Below, in pieces: positions 10,654 to 19,026 of a DNA stretch of 52,182 nt (position 1 is the stretch's first letter; each line of letters begins with the position of its first letter). The notes below the pieces were generated by a model that searched no databases, was not told the origin of the DNA, and saw only the letters and a program-made list of their open reading frames with translations. Origin of the DNA: Candidatus Cloacimonadota bacterium (GTDB taxonomy: Bacteria > Cloacimonadota > Cloacimonadia > Cloacimonadales > TCS61); NCBI GenBank assembly GCA_021736135.1, contig JAIPGO010000016.1, positions 1 to 52,182 of the forward strand, in the 5' to 3' direction. The translations under genes were made by a program, and so were the position numbers.

Positions 10654-12546
10654 CTATATTTCATCTAAACTTACACAGGGGATTTTTATCACGAATTCTA
10701 CCCCTGCTTCCTGATTAAAGACTTCAATTGTCCCATTATATTTATGCTCAACGATCATCTTGCAGATATAAAGCCCGATCCCGGTGCCATCCTTGCCTTT
10801 GGTGGAAAAATAGGGTTCAAAGAGTTTATCCTTCAATTCAGATTTTATCTGATTGCCTTTATTAAATATTCTTATTTCATACTGAGTCTCGTTTCTGTTC
10901 AAGCTCAACTTAATTTCCGGTTCAGAGATATTATCGCTCAGCATAGCATCTCTGGCATTATTAACAATGTTCAAGATTACTTGCACTATCTCATTAGGGT
11001 TTCCGCTGAGGCGACAATCTTCCACCATCTCCAAAGTAAAGTGAATTCCGGCTTTTTGGAGTGAATAATCCAGCAGTTGCATTGATTTTGCAATAACTTC
11101 TTTCAGGTCAAATTCACCAGTCAGGTCAGATTTAAAGAAATTCCTGAAATCATTGATCGTTTCGGACATATAGAGTATTTGTGACATAATCAGCTTCACC
11201 TGCTTTTCAATATATTCTGCTGACATTTCATTAAATTCCCAGGCATCTTCAAAGGACTGCACCAGCACACCGATCACGTTCAAGGGCTGTCTCCACTGAT
11301 GTGCGATCAGGGAAACCATTTCTCCCATCAGTGCCATGCGGGATTGACTGGAAAGCAGATCATCCTGCTCATTAAGTCGCCGGGCTGATTCTTCAAATTC
11401 CTGCTTCAGTTGTTTATGCATCTGGTGCAACTTTTCTATCTGCTCGGACATTGCTTTATTTTTAGCGTTTAATTCCCGGGTTTGCAGCTTGTAGATTTCT
11501 GTTTTATATTTTGCTTCCATCTCGGAAATTTTCTCGCGGCTCATATTCGCGTTCATTTCTTTGCTTAGCGTCATCAGGGTTTTCTGATTTTTACTCAATT
11601 CCTCAAAATTATTCTTCTGTTCCCAATAGCGGCATATATCTTCATAAACCGTGATTTTATCACTACTCAGATTGTGTTCTTCTGCTATATTTTTTGCCTG
11701 TAGAAAATATCCATAAGCTTCGTCTGACTTTTCCAGATCCAAAAGAGAATTTCCGATGATATGAGAAACCTTGCACATTCCCTGCAAGTCATTGATTTCT
11801 TTTTTCATAGCGTAGGATTTTCGGTAATAATTCCTGCCTTCATCTTCATTGCCCAGATCAAAAAGAGTCATTCCAATATTCAGATAGGCATCTGACAGGT
11901 AGTTCAACATATTGTGCTTTTCAAAATAGGCAGCAGCAGTTTGAAAGGAATCCAGGGCAGCTTTAAAATCTTTTTCTTCATATTGAAGGCAGCCCATATT
12001 AAGGCGGATTATGTCTTTACCGGCAAAACCGATTTTTTCCGCTTCATCCAGAGCAAGCTGAAAATAGTTCAAAGCTTCAGGAAGATTTCTGGATTCAATA
12101 TAACACGTACCCAGATTGTTATAACAGCTCATCAGATTATCAGCCTTCGGTTCTTTCAGATAACAGTCTAATGCCTTTAAATAATATTCAAGAGCCAGAG
12201 ATATTTCTCCGCTAAGGTAAGATATTCTTCCTTTGATGTTATAGCCCGTGCCCATCTGGTTGGGTGATTCATTATTTACGCCGAACTTGAAAACCTCATC
12301 TGCCATAATCTTTGCCTGCTCAAAATCCGAGTGATATATATATGCATAAGCTTTACCGATTATTGCTTCAATTTCCAGATCATTGTCATTTATTTCCCTG
12401 GCTGAGGCAAGTGCCAGATCTGCATATTCAATACTTTTCTGGCAATCTGCCTGCCTCAAAAACTGGGAATATTCCAGATAAGCCACGATTTTATCTCGTC
12501 CGGCATTTGCCTCAATCCTGGCAAGTATTGCTTTTTCTCTATCCAT
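10654..12546 (-). CDS. TPR-containing sensor histidine kinase
   Basis: A 630-residue cytoplasmic kinase without membrane segments or a signal peptide. Residues about 10-310 are tetratricopeptide repeats (for example NLGTCYIESRNLPEALNYF). A coiled coil (about 325-400) leads to the dimerisation/phosphoacceptor box LIAHQWRQPLN with His416, then an HATPase domain: N box VILNIVNNARDAM, F box LFEPYFSTKGK, G box DGTGIGLYICK. All ATP-binding boxes are present, so it should be active. TPR-coupled kinases of this type sense protein partners rather than external ligands. No response regulator is adjacent. AGGAGGG precedes the ATG. It lies 29 bases after the acetyltransferase and 5 before the permease, hence probably one transcript. 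Confidence 0.88.
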   Translation of the reverse strand: MDREKAILARIEANAGRDKIVAYLEYSQFLRQADCQKSIEYADLALASAREINDNDLEIEAIIGKAYAYIYHSDFEQAKIMADEVFKFGVNNESPNQMGTGYNIKGRISYLSGEISLALEYYLKALDCYLKEPKADNLMSCYNNLGTCYIESRNLPEALNYFQLALDEAEKIGFAGKDIIRLNMGCLQYEEKDFKAALDSFQTAAAYFEKHNMLNYLSDAYLNIGMTLFDLGNEDEGRNYYRKSYAMKKEINDLQGMCKVSHIIGNSLLDLEKSDEAYGYFLQAKNIAEEHNLSSDKITVYEDICRYWEQKNNFEELSKNQKTLMTLSKEMNANMSREKISEMEAKYKTEIYKLQTRELNAKNKAMSEQIEKLHQMHKQLKQEFEESARRLNEQDDLLSSQSRMALMGEMVSLIAHQWRQPLNVIGVLVQSFEDAWEFNEMSAEYIEKQVKLIMSQILYMSETINDFRNFFKSDLTGEFDLKEVIAKSMQLLDYSLQKAGIHFTLEMVEDCRLSGNPNEIVQVILNIVNNARDAMLSDNISEPEIKLSLNRNETQYEIRIFNKGNQIKSELKDKLFEPYFSTKGKDGTGIGLYICKMIVEHKYNGTIEVFNQEAGVEFVIKIPCVSLDEI

Positions 12547-12575
12547 AATGCCCTCCTCTGAAAATACGATAAATG

Positions 12576-13046
12576 TTATATCTTTCTCGAAAGGAAAACA
12601 TTACCCAGGGCGCTTACATTGCCTGAAACGCTGAAACCCAGGTTTTGCAGAAGCTGTTCTCCTCGTTCGTTATTCTGATTTATCCTGACTTGAATTTCTA
12701 CTGCCATCGGGTATATTCGCCGGACTTTTTCTATAACTTTCCCGGCAGCGGCTTTGCCTATTCCTTTATCCTGAAATGCGGCATCAATAAAGAAGTGCTG
12801 GATAGTGCATACTTCTCTGTTATTTTCGGTGGAATAGCGGCTGCTCAGAAAACCCGCCATTTCATTCTGGTAATAGATGGCAAAATTATCCCAGCCGGGA
12901 TACATTGCTGCATACGCCAGTACGTATAAACCGCTGTGCGGAGCTATAAATTCATACTGATCCGGCTTAATATCAAGCTTGATAAGTTGCTGCCAGTTCT
13001 CCCGCGTTACGGGCTTAAACATTATCTCTCTCAATTCGCTGGTCAT
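12576..13046 (-). CDS. GNAT-family N-acetyltransferase
   Basis: A 156-residue protein with the GNAT core: a strand with NFAIYYQNEMAGFLSSR, the beta-4 strand TIQHFFIDAAFQDKGIGKAAAGKVI, in which QDKGIGKA is the acetyl-CoA pyrophosphate loop (Q/RxxGxG/A), and the C-terminal NERGEQLLQNLGF segment. The family acetylates amines of small molecules, peptides or ribosomal proteins; the substrate here is unknown. Start is fixed by GGAGG six bases upstream of ATG. It follows the S4 gene by 22 bases. Confidence 0.85.
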   Translation of the reverse strand: MTSELREIMFKPVTRENWQQLIKLDIKPDQYEFIAPHSGLYVLAYAAMYPGWDNFAIYYQNEMAGFLSSRYSTENNREVCTIQHFFIDAAFQDKGIGKAAAGKVIEKVRRIYPMAVEIQVRINQNNERGEQLLQNLGFSVSGNVSALGNVFLSRKI

Positions 13047-13068
13047 TGGAACCTCCAGGTTTACTCAT

Positions 13069-13332
13069 TTAATCTGGTTTCTGTTTCTTCTTCAGCAGTT
13101 CATAATATTCGCCTGCCGTTGCTTTGGAAACATTACCCTCAGGTACTTTTACAATGCGCACGGTATATTGCCAGTTATAAACTGTATAACGTATCTCATC
13201 TGCATCCCGCACTTCCGCCGAAGCTTTGGAGACTTTCCCGTTGATGGATACCAGATCCAGGTCACAGGCTTTCTTGGCCATTGACCTGGTTTTAAACAGG
13301 CACAGCTTATTTAATAACTGATCTACTCTCAT
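13069..13332 (-). CDS. S4-domain RNA-binding protein (Hsp15/RqcP-like)
   Basis: An 87-residue protein made mostly of one S4 domain: MRVDQLLNKLCLFKTRSMAKKACDLDLVSINGKV matches the alpha-L RNA-binding motif. Relatives Hsp15 and RqcP bind 50S subunits carrying stalled nascent peptidyl-tRNA. The size and single domain fit this group better than pseudouridine synthases or TyrRS, which have catalytic domains. Its ATG overlaps the stop of the upstream gene (ATGA), so it is translationally coupled to it. Confidence 0.82.
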   Translation of the reverse strand: MRVDQLLNKLCLFKTRSMAKKACDLDLVSINGKVSKASAEVRDADEIRYTVYNWQYTVRIVKVPEGNVSKATAGEYYELLKKKQKPD

Positions 13333-14402
13333 CTTGATTTCCTTATTAACAGATTCTTCCAGTAATCATTCTCATTCAGTCCGGTAGAACTGAACAAGGC
13401 GTAATTCCAGATCCCTCTTTTCCAGGTAATATCTATTTTTTTATTTATATCTTCTGCCTTATAACCATTTGAGTTATTCCAGGCACGAATTCCCATCACC
13501 GTCTGATTTTTATAGCCATGCAGCGCTATCTTATTTAATACATTTTTAAAATCATCATCATTCGCACTATAATTCATCGGAAATACCCGCTGCACGTAAC
13601 CCTTGCGCAGCCAGAGCAGCCAGTCCTGATTATATTCTTTATATGCATGATCCGGATCTGCAATTACTGCTGCCGTTAATTCCACATCCGGAGCATGATT
13701 CCGTAATCCTTTCCGGATACGCTTAACCAGTTCTGTAACCTGATCACATCGCCATTTGTGCCACCGCTCCCGCGAAGGATTATGCACATCCTGCTGATAA
13801 AGCTCCACGGCCAGCGGATGATAACCCCATCCGGTGCCCGGATATCGTATGTAATCAAGCTGAATGCCATCTATCCGGTAATTCGTCGCAATATCCAGTA
13901 CTACGTTATAAAGGTAATTCTGCACTGCCGGTATCCCCGGATCAAGAAAAGCACCCTCCAGTTCATTATGCGGCATTTTCCGCCAGTTCACATCGGTAGT
14001 TAAAAGTTCCGGCGCTCGAAACCAGGGATTATTGTTATTATTTTTTTCCATGTCACCGGCAGTTGCCACATACATCGTAACCCAGGCATAAACTTTCAAG
14101 TCATAGACGAAGGCACGATCTATCACGTATTGCAGCGCGTCAAATTTCTCCTGCAATAGCCGCGAACTCGAATCCGGATTCGGAAACGCGGTGCTGTAGC
14201 GATTTGGGATATAAAATGTATCACTGCGGTAGCGTACTTCCACCAGCAGTGTATTGATATCCGCTTTCGCTGCCTTTTTGATGATGTCCTCGATCGTATC
14301 ACGGTTCACCAGATCCCAAGAAGGTATCCATAATGCCCGCATCTCTTCCGCTGCCAGTCCAAAACTGACCAGTAATATCACTATTAATATTTTTATCTTC
14401 AT
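13329..14402 (-). CDS. Glycosyl hydrolase-like 10 (DUF187/YngK-type) secreted protein
   Basis: A 357-residue exported protein. The chosen start is the ATG at 14402, preceded by AGGAAAG, which gives a clean signal peptide (MKIKILIVILLVSFGLA, cleavage near AEE); a longer frame to 14555 adds 51 residues without signal-like features. The mature part begins MRALWIPSWDLVNRDTIEDI and has NTLLVEVRYRSDTFY, VYAWVTMY, FLDPGIPAVQNYL, RIDGIQLDYIRYPG and VFPMNYS: the (beta/alpha)8 barrel of the GHL10 family. Aspartates in DGIQLDYIRYP are candidate catalytic or sugar-binding residues. The family is linked to cell-wall or exopolysaccharide breakdown. It is the first gene of the five-gene run. Confidence 0.85.
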   Translation of the reverse strand: MKIKILIVILLVSFGLAAEEMRALWIPSWDLVNRDTIEDIIKKAAKADINTLLVEVRYRSDTFYIPNRYSTAFPNPDSSSRLLQEKFDALQYVIDRAFVYDLKVYAWVTMYVATAGDMEKNNNNNPWFRAPELLTTDVNWRKMPHNELEGAFLDPGIPAVQNYLYNVVLDIATNYRIDGIQLDYIRYPGTGWGYHPLAVELYQQDVHNPSRERWHKWRCDQVTELVKRIRKGLRNHAPDVELTAAVIADPDHAYKEYNQDWLLWLRKGYVQRVFPMNYSANDDDFKNVLNKIALHGYKNQTVMGIRAWNNSNGYKAEDINKKIDITWKRGIWNYALFSSTGLNENDYWKNLLIRKSR

Positions 14403-14659
14403 TATCTTTCCTGATTTATCACTCTCTAACCACCTGCCCGTGTCAAGAAAATTAGCAGAATCGTGACTCGTGACTCGTAATTTGTGATTCGAAATATAAC
14501 TTATTCCTACGTTCTGTGCCAGCAAGTGGACGTGCACCGTTGGCGTATTTAGCAAGTGGGGCGCGAAAACGACCGCTTTTCTATACTTGCAATATCAATT
14601 CCGTTCGTTCGTATCGGGCATCCAAATTATCAGGAATAGCCGTTTTCAACCACAACTAC

Positions 14660-14705
14660 TTATCAAAATGATAATCCTACAAGGAGTCTTTATCATTATG
14701 ATAAA
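14660..14705 (+). promoter_or_regulatory. Pair of upstream activator dyads for the sigma-54 promoter
   Basis: Two near-identical palindromes: TTATCAAAATGATAA (14660-14674) and TTTATCATTATGATAAA (14689-14705, perfect 8-1-8). Consensus TTATCAWWATGATAA. Centres at 14667 and 14697 are 30 bp apart, three helical turns, so both lie on one face of the DNA. They sit near -177 and -147 from the predicted start, where sigma-54 enhancers for AAA+ activators normally lie. Role inferred. Confidence 0.7.
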
Positions 14706-14781
14706 GATCCCTATTCCTGAATTAGCTGATGAAAATCATTGCTTAAACTTTATAATCATTTACTATATAAACTTATATGCC

Positions 14782-14807
14782 TGGTGTATTACCATAATAA
14801 TACACCA
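14782..14807 (+). promoter_or_regulatory. Inverted repeat just upstream of the sigma-54 promoter
   Basis: TGGTGTATT (14782-14790) and AATACACCA (14799-14807) form a perfect 9-bp inverted repeat with an 8-base spacer, centred about 50 bases before the predicted start. It could bind a second regulator; it differs in sequence from the two upstream dyads. Confidence 0.5.
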
Positions 14808-14817
14808 TTCAGGAGTT

Positions 14818-14836
14818 TGGCACACTGATTGCTTTT
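14818..14836 (+). promoter_or_regulatory. Sigma-54 (RpoN) promoter of the micropeptide operon
   Basis: TTGGCACACTGATTGCTTTT contains the invariant GG (14819-14820) and GC (14831-14832) separated by exactly 10 bases, within TGGCAC-N5-TTGCT, an almost ideal -24/-12 element. Predicted transcription start about 14844, 33 bases before the first micropeptide ATG. It is the only element of this kind I found in the gene-free parts of the window. Confidence 0.85.
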
Positions 14837-14876
14837 CTATATTTCGTATTTAATAAAAAATTACGGAGGCATTAAG

Positions 14877-14948
14877 ATGAAGAAAAGAGCATTAGTAAGT
14901 AAGTGGAATGAAAGAAGAGCAAGATACTCAAGGAGCTTAGTAAAATGA
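14877..14948 (+). CDS. Micropeptide 1 of KWNERR operon (23 aa)
   Basis: A 23-codon gene starting MKKRALVSKWNERR and ending RSLVK, preceded by GGAGG eight bases before ATG. Nine basic and one acidic residues; one Trp. No signal peptide or membrane segment. The core K9-W10-N11-E12-R13-R14, then R16, Y17, S18 aligns without gaps to the next two genes. The four last residues lie where the Shine-Dalgarno sequence of the next gene (AAGGAGC) is encoded, so the tail may be free to vary. Its stop overlaps the next start (ATGA). Function unknown; a basic, RNA- or membrane-binding or signalling peptide is a guess. Confidence 0.8.
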   Translation: MKKRALVSKWNERRARYSRSLVK

Positions 14949-15013
14949 AGACATTAAATTTTACCGGCAAGTGGAATGAACGCAGAATAAAATTTACAGG
15001 AGGCAGAAAATGA
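14945..15013 (+). CDS. Micropeptide 2 of KWNERR operon (22 aa)
   Basis: A 22-codon gene, MKTLNFTGKWNERRIKFTGG then RK. It starts in the ATGA overlap with micropeptide 1 and has its ribosome site AGGAG nine bases upstream inside that gene. The core KWNERR falls at residues 9-14, followed by K16, F17, T18, conservative replacements of R, Y, S. Arginine 13 is CGC here but AGA in peptide 1 and CGT in peptide 3, so the residue is kept while the codon changes, a sign of selection on the peptide. Net charge about +6. Its end encodes AGGAGG, the ribosome site for peptide 3. Confidence 0.8.
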   Translation: MKTLNFTGKWNERRIKFTGGRK

Positions 15014-15072
15014 AGAAGACAGCATTCGTCAACAAATGGAATGAACGTCGCAATCGTTACTCCCGGAGGTGA
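15010..15072 (+). CDS. Micropeptide 3 of KWNERR operon (20 aa)
   Basis: A 20-codon gene, MKKTAFVNKWNERRNRYSRR. It starts in an ATGA overlap with micropeptide 2, with AGGAGG seven bases before the ATG. Residues 9-14 are again KWNERR and 16-18 are RYS, as in peptide 1; codons differ (AAA for Lys9, CGT CGC for the arginine pair). It ends directly after the motif, its last codons CGG AGG TGA forming another Shine-Dalgarno sequence. Net charge about +7. Three genes with gapless identity at the core and at least six variable sites suggest old tandem duplication with selection on the core. Confidence 0.8.
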   Translation: MKKTAFVNKWNERRNRYSRR

Positions 15073-15074
15073 AA

Positions 15075-15110
15075 ATGATCACCAGGAACAAAATCAAACC
15101 GGCAGGCTGA
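15075..15110 (+). CDS. Possible fourth mini-ORF (11 aa) running into the terminator
   Basis: ATG five bases after GGAGG opens 11 codons (MITRNKIKPAG) whose last codons form the left arm of the terminator and whose stop lies in its loop. It lacks the KWNERR core. A ribosome here would cover the terminator stem, so it could tune read-through; it may equally be the remains of a lost fourth copy or chance. Confidence 0.3.
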   Translation: MITRNKIKPAG

Positions 15111-15130
15111 ATAACCTGCCGGTTTTTTTT
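15097..15130 (+). terminator. Strong intrinsic terminator of micropeptide operon
   Basis: AACCGGCAGG (15097-15106) and CCTGCCGGTT (15115-15124) form a perfect 10-bp stem with an 8-base loop, followed by eight T (15123-15130). It may also slow the convergent transcript of the 15191-18874 gene. Confidence 0.92.
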
Positions 15131-15190
15131 AAGATTTAATATCTACTTTTTAGAAATTGGCATTTTCTCTAAGTTGATTAGTTCCCATAT

Positions 15191-18100
15191 TTATTTAAGC
15201 AGTATACACTTTTTCATTGCCTGGGTTTTCCCATCAACTTCAAATCTATAGAAATATACACCCGTTCCCACCTGATTGCCACTTTCATCAACTCCAGTCC
15301 ATGTAATAGAATGCTTTCCTTTATTGAACTCACTATTAGCAATTGACTTAACTTTTTGACCTTTGATATTATAGATAGTCAATTCCACAAAACTGGTTAC
15401 TGGTAAGGAAAAAGAAATTGATGTCTCGGGATTAAAAGGATTAGGATAATTACCATTGAGAATAGGAATTTGCGCTGTTTGTTCTTCAGAAACGTTATTA
15501 AATTGCTGATCTAACTCTTGTTGCAATATTTGCATTTCTAAATTATCTGATATAGAAACAAATTCTCTGAACGTCTTTGGTCTGAATGTACAATTCTTCA
15601 ACACTCCTCTATCCTGCTCTGCAAATTTCAGGTAACAATAACCTTCATCTATTATTGCATATAAGGAATCAATGGATGATGTTGAATTATTGATTATATC
15701 TTCCAGTCTGGCAATAGCTGTTTCATAATCTTCTTCTCCCATATATGTTGCTGTTAATGCCCTGTATACAGGCATATTAAGATGAGGATACAATTCTACA
15801 TCTATTGATTCTAAATAAGTTCGAAGTGCTTCATAATCCTTATCTGCGTATTTTTCAATGTAAAATAGAACATTGATGGCTTCTTTAGCATATTTAGTTC
15901 CCGGATAATCGGCAATAATTGAATACATAATTATTTTTGCCTCTGTATATTCTTTCGCATATACATGACTCAAACCCTCAATAAACAATAATTGCTCAGT
16001 AGATTGTTGTCCGTCAAAGGTAAAGGCAGTAAATGATGGGAAAAACCTGTCTTCATCTGATGTATCAATATCATTAGTTAAACATAAAATAGGTGGATTA
16101 TCATATCCAATACACATTAACAGAAATTGATCCCAACTCCCATTCACATAATTATCATCAGAAATGGTATTATAACCGTAATATACTGTTCCATTGGTTT
16201 CAGAATATAGTAATGGGAAAGATGAATAATGACCTAGAACTTCTGTATCTCCATTATTACTTATTGTTGACTCATCAAGATAAGTTAAAGCTCCCCCCAT
16301 CGCAACTAAACCAAAAGTTCCATTATTAATAATTTCCGAGTTGTTCATAATTCTGACATGTTGATTATAACAGTTAATTCCACGGAACTCATTATCTTCT
16401 ATTGTACAGTTGCTCACTACACTCCAGGTATTAATTGAGGGGTAATTAAAAGATAATCCATTACCGTCCCCATTTGAGATCTCACAATCGCTCAATTGTA
16501 ATGAAGATTCATAACTGGTAATGGACCGAGAACTACATTCAAGGAAATAACCAAGTGATTCATAAAAAACCAGATTTGTTTCAAAATCTGTGGAAGATAT
16601 ATCTATTGTAGAATTATCAATAATCATTCCTTCTATCCCAGAAAAATCACAATCATTAATCGATAAATTGTAAGGATAAGAATCTAATGGATATGAATCA
16701 ACTATCTCAAAACCATCCCAATTTTCACCTGAAGCACTGCTTATTATCGTATTTGAGAGGTTAAGTTTACTGTCATTAATGATAATTCTGTCACCTGAAA
16801 CATAACCCCTCTCACCAGAATGGGGTAGAATAACTCCCCCGCTAATACTGGGATCACTAAAATATCCGGATGTATTACCTATAATCTGACTCGAATAATT
16901 GGAAATAAATTCGCTGTCATTTGTGAATTCTACCAGACTTGCGTCTGCCAGTTCAAGAATTCCATTATTTACAGACATCGTTGAATTGTTTACTGTCAAT
17001 CTTGCGCCTTCCGATAGTTCAATTGAACTATCGGTTAAATTGAAACTACTTCCTGATTCGATTAGGATCTCACTGGTTTCTCCAACTGCCATACAACTCG
17101 TATCAAGAACATTGAGCTCACAATTTGAAAAAATCAATTGCCCATCTAGAACACGGAATCCATATCCTTCCTGATCAATATTGATTGTACAATTATCGTA
17201 TTCTATGATTGCACCCAATTCTACATTGATCAAATTAGTTAGTTCTATAGTCTGATTTTGAATCGTTGCATCTTCATAATAAGAAATAACTTGTTGTTCC
17301 GGAAGGAATGGATATAAATCATTGACATTACCTACATCATTTATATCTGAAGCAAAGTCAACCATAAATAGAACATCATCATCGGTTCCGTCAGTTCTTT
17401 CCCAAACACTTCTTATTTTTAACGCCGGATGATATACAGCGAATGGTAATGAAAATGTTAAGCCCTGCATTTCATTCGCAGGCACAAATGCTGTTCTGTA
17501 TTTCTTTCGATATCCAGTATCAATATATGTCTCTGAAATATCAGTAAAACAACCCAATTCTACCAAATCATCAAATGGATAACCCATTGTTTCTTCAAAC
17601 CAGTTCCAGTGCCCTGTTACATAAGTGACTTCAAATTCGAGGGCTATTTCCAGATCATTTGATCTCAAAGTTAATCCACTCGATGGATTGGATACAAAGT
17701 CCAGTGTATTCGTTGTTAATGCATAAGTATGAGCACATTCATGTCCTCCATACATTATCACACCATGATCCAATTCCGGAGTCACATTAAGGTTGAATAC
17801 TCCTAATGGATCTTCGTAAATTGGAGGTAATGTTCGATTTCCTAAGCTCTCATAAATAGTTATATTATTAAGAGCTTGTATCTGTTCTATTGATCCGGTT
17901 ATATTGCCCATAATATTCATAGAAGTGGAAATCGAACTACCGTTACTACTACCTGCGATAAAATCAAAAAACCCGTAAACTGCATATCCGGCTGCGATAT
18001 ATGAACCAAAGCCTTCAATACCTGCCAGAAAGGTTATTATAGGATTTAAATTTGTATATACTTCATCTTCCTTGATTTCATCATATTGAGAATTGATCCA

Positions 18101-18874
18101 GCCCTCTATCTGGTCACCTACTTTATCTCCATCTTGATAAAATGAGAATATGTTCTTGCCTAAATCTATGATGCTTGATGATGAGCTGACATTGGGCGAG
18201 GCAGTATAAGCATACAAATCAACATCCGCAGAAAATGAACTTTCATCAGTGCCATAGAATTGAATTGATATCGCCGGATCGCTTACTACAATTTCCGGAT
18301 CATACATCACATTAAAATCAATATATGTCCATTGATTGTTACTCGTCCCCAACTCGTTTATTACAGAAAATGAACATTCTCCTACTTCATCCCTTTTATC
18401 AAGTGCTTTTATTGATCCGAAATTATCTTTCTCTCCAATTACAAATAAATTGTTTTGTCCGTTATGAGTTACTTCTAAAGAAAGATAAGTATAACTAGGA
18501 GCTGCATTAGCAGACTTAAATACTAAAATTCTCATTAATCCTGAATACTTGTTATAGAGTGCCACAAATGGGAAACCTCCTCCTAAACCAGGAGCTTGAC
18601 CAAAATCTGCAGCATACAAACACCAGCCGTCTTCCGGTTGAAAATCAGATTCTGAACTAAGAGCGATATTATCAAGTTGACCACATTGTGGTGAATAAAA
18701 CGGTGAAGATATCGTTTCTAAATTAGGTGCATAAACATCATAATCATAAAAATAATACTCCTCAGCTCGCCAGTCTCCCTGATTAAGTTCAGGATCCGGA
18801 TCAAAATACCAGACATCAGAAAATGCTGTTGCAATTAATAACAGCATCGCAATCGTGAATAACTTTTTCATCAT
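15191..18874 (-). CDS. Secreted right-handed beta-helix / TPR protein with C-terminal sorting domain
   Basis: A 1227-residue exported protein with signal peptide ([19 protein letters not shown]). Residues about 30-330 form a beta-rich region of unknown kind. [10 protein letters not shown] stretch places an HExxH motif at residues 378-382. Residues about 535-910 are rich in short Asn/Ser/Ile strands (for example LSISDCDFSG-like turns), typical of a right-handed parallel beta-helix. Residues about 960-1090 look like TPR helices ([15 protein letters not shown]). The C-terminus is the [14 protein letters not shown] sorting domain ending MKKCILLK. So it is probably carried through the outer membrane by a type IX-like system. 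Function unknown. It follows the lipoprotein array on the same strand. Confidence 0.82.
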   Translation of the reverse strand: MMKKLFTIAMLLLIATAFSDVWYFDPDPELNQGDWRAEEYYFYDYDVYAPNLETISSPFYSPQCGQLDNIALSSESDFQPEDGWCLYAADFGQAPGLGGGFPFVALYNKYSGLMRILVFKSANAAPSYTYLSLEVTHNGQNNLFVIGEKDNFGSIKALDKRDEVGECSFSVINELGTSNNQWTYIDFNVMYDPEIVVSDPAISIQFYGTDESSFSADVDLYAYTASPNVSSSSSIIDLGKNIFSFYQDGDKVGDQIEGWINSQYDEIKEDEVYTNLNPIITFLAGIEGFGSYIAAGYAVYGFFDFIAGSSNGSSISTSMNIMGNITGSIEQIQALNNITIYESLGNRTLPPIYEDPLGVFNLNVTPELDHGVIMYGGHECAHTYALTTNTLDFVSNPSSGLTLRSNDLEIALEFEVTYVTGHWNWFEETMGYPFDDLVELGCFTDISETYIDTGYRKKYRTAFVPANEMQGLTFSLPFAVYHPALKIRSVWERTDGTDDDVLFMVDFASDINDVGNVNDLYPFLPEQQVISYYEDATIQNQTIELTNLINVELGAIIEYDNCTINIDQEGYGFRVLDGQLIFSNCELNVLDTSCMAVGETSEILIESGSSFNLTDSSIELSEGARLTVNNSTMSVNNGILELADASLVEFTNDSEFISNYSSQIIGNTSGYFSDPSISGGVILPHSGERGYVSGDRIIINDSKLNLSNTIISSASGENWDGFEIVDSYPLDSYPYNLSINDCDFSGIEGMIIDNSTIDISSTDFETNLVFYESLGYFLECSSRSITSYESSLQLSDCEISNGDGNGLSFNYPSINTWSVVSNCTIEDNEFRGINCYNQHVRIMNNSEIINNGTFGLVAMGGALTYLDESTISNNGDTEVLGHYSSFPLLYSETNGTVYYGYNTISDDNYVNGSWDQFLLMCIGYDNPPILCLTNDIDTSDEDRFFPSFTAFTFDGQQSTEQLLFIEGLSHVYAKEYTEAKIIMYSIIADYPGTKYAKEAINVLFYIEKYADKDYEALRTYLESIDVELYPHLNMPVYRALTATYMGEEDYETAIARLEDIINNSTSSIDSLYAIIDEGYCYLKFAEQDRGVLKNCTFRPKTFREFVSISDNLEMQILQQELDQQFNNVSEEQTAQIPILNGNYPNPFNPETSISFSLPVTSFVELTIYNIKGQKVKSIANSEFNKGKHSITWTGVDESGNQVGTGVYFYRFEVDGKTQAMKKCILLK

Positions 18875-18895
18875 TCTTCTCCTTTGTTTTTTTTC

Positions 18896-19022
18896 GGAGA
18901 AAATGAGAGTAATTTTTTTTTCTTGCCTAATATACCGAAGCTTTTTTCATAAGCCTGAGGATTTGGGCAGTTGACTTAACCTGGTCCCGCCAAGGATGGT
19001 TTATTTCACTCTCATTTCCTCC
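18896..19022. repeat. Long-spaced inverted repeat between minus-strand genes
   Basis: AAATGAGAGT (18901-18910) and ACTCTCATTT (19008-19017) are a perfect 10-bp inverted repeat about 97 bases apart; flanks extend it (GGAGA... and ...CCTCC). It spans nearly the whole gap between a lipoprotein stop and the beta-helix gene. It may fold in the leader, or be a small element's ends. Confidence 0.4.
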
Positions 19023-19026
19023 TTTT

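Larger units (their letters stand above)
14403..14876. other. Divergent regulatory region of GHL10 gene and micropeptide operon
   Basis: No gene. On the minus strand TTGACA (14446 to 14441) with a weak TGATAA at 19-base spacing may serve the GHL10 gene. The left part has short direct repeats (CGTGACT twice near 14463-14477; AGCAAGTGG at 14521 and about 14551). The right part carries the sigma-54 promoter and dyads listed separately. An 88-codon frame at 14587-14853 runs over these sites and is not taken as a gene. Confidence 0.6.

Noticed and set aside
14587-14853. 88-codon frame upstream of the micropeptides
   Set aside because: It covers the enhancer dyads and the sigma-54 promoter, has odd Ile-rich content and no ribosome site.
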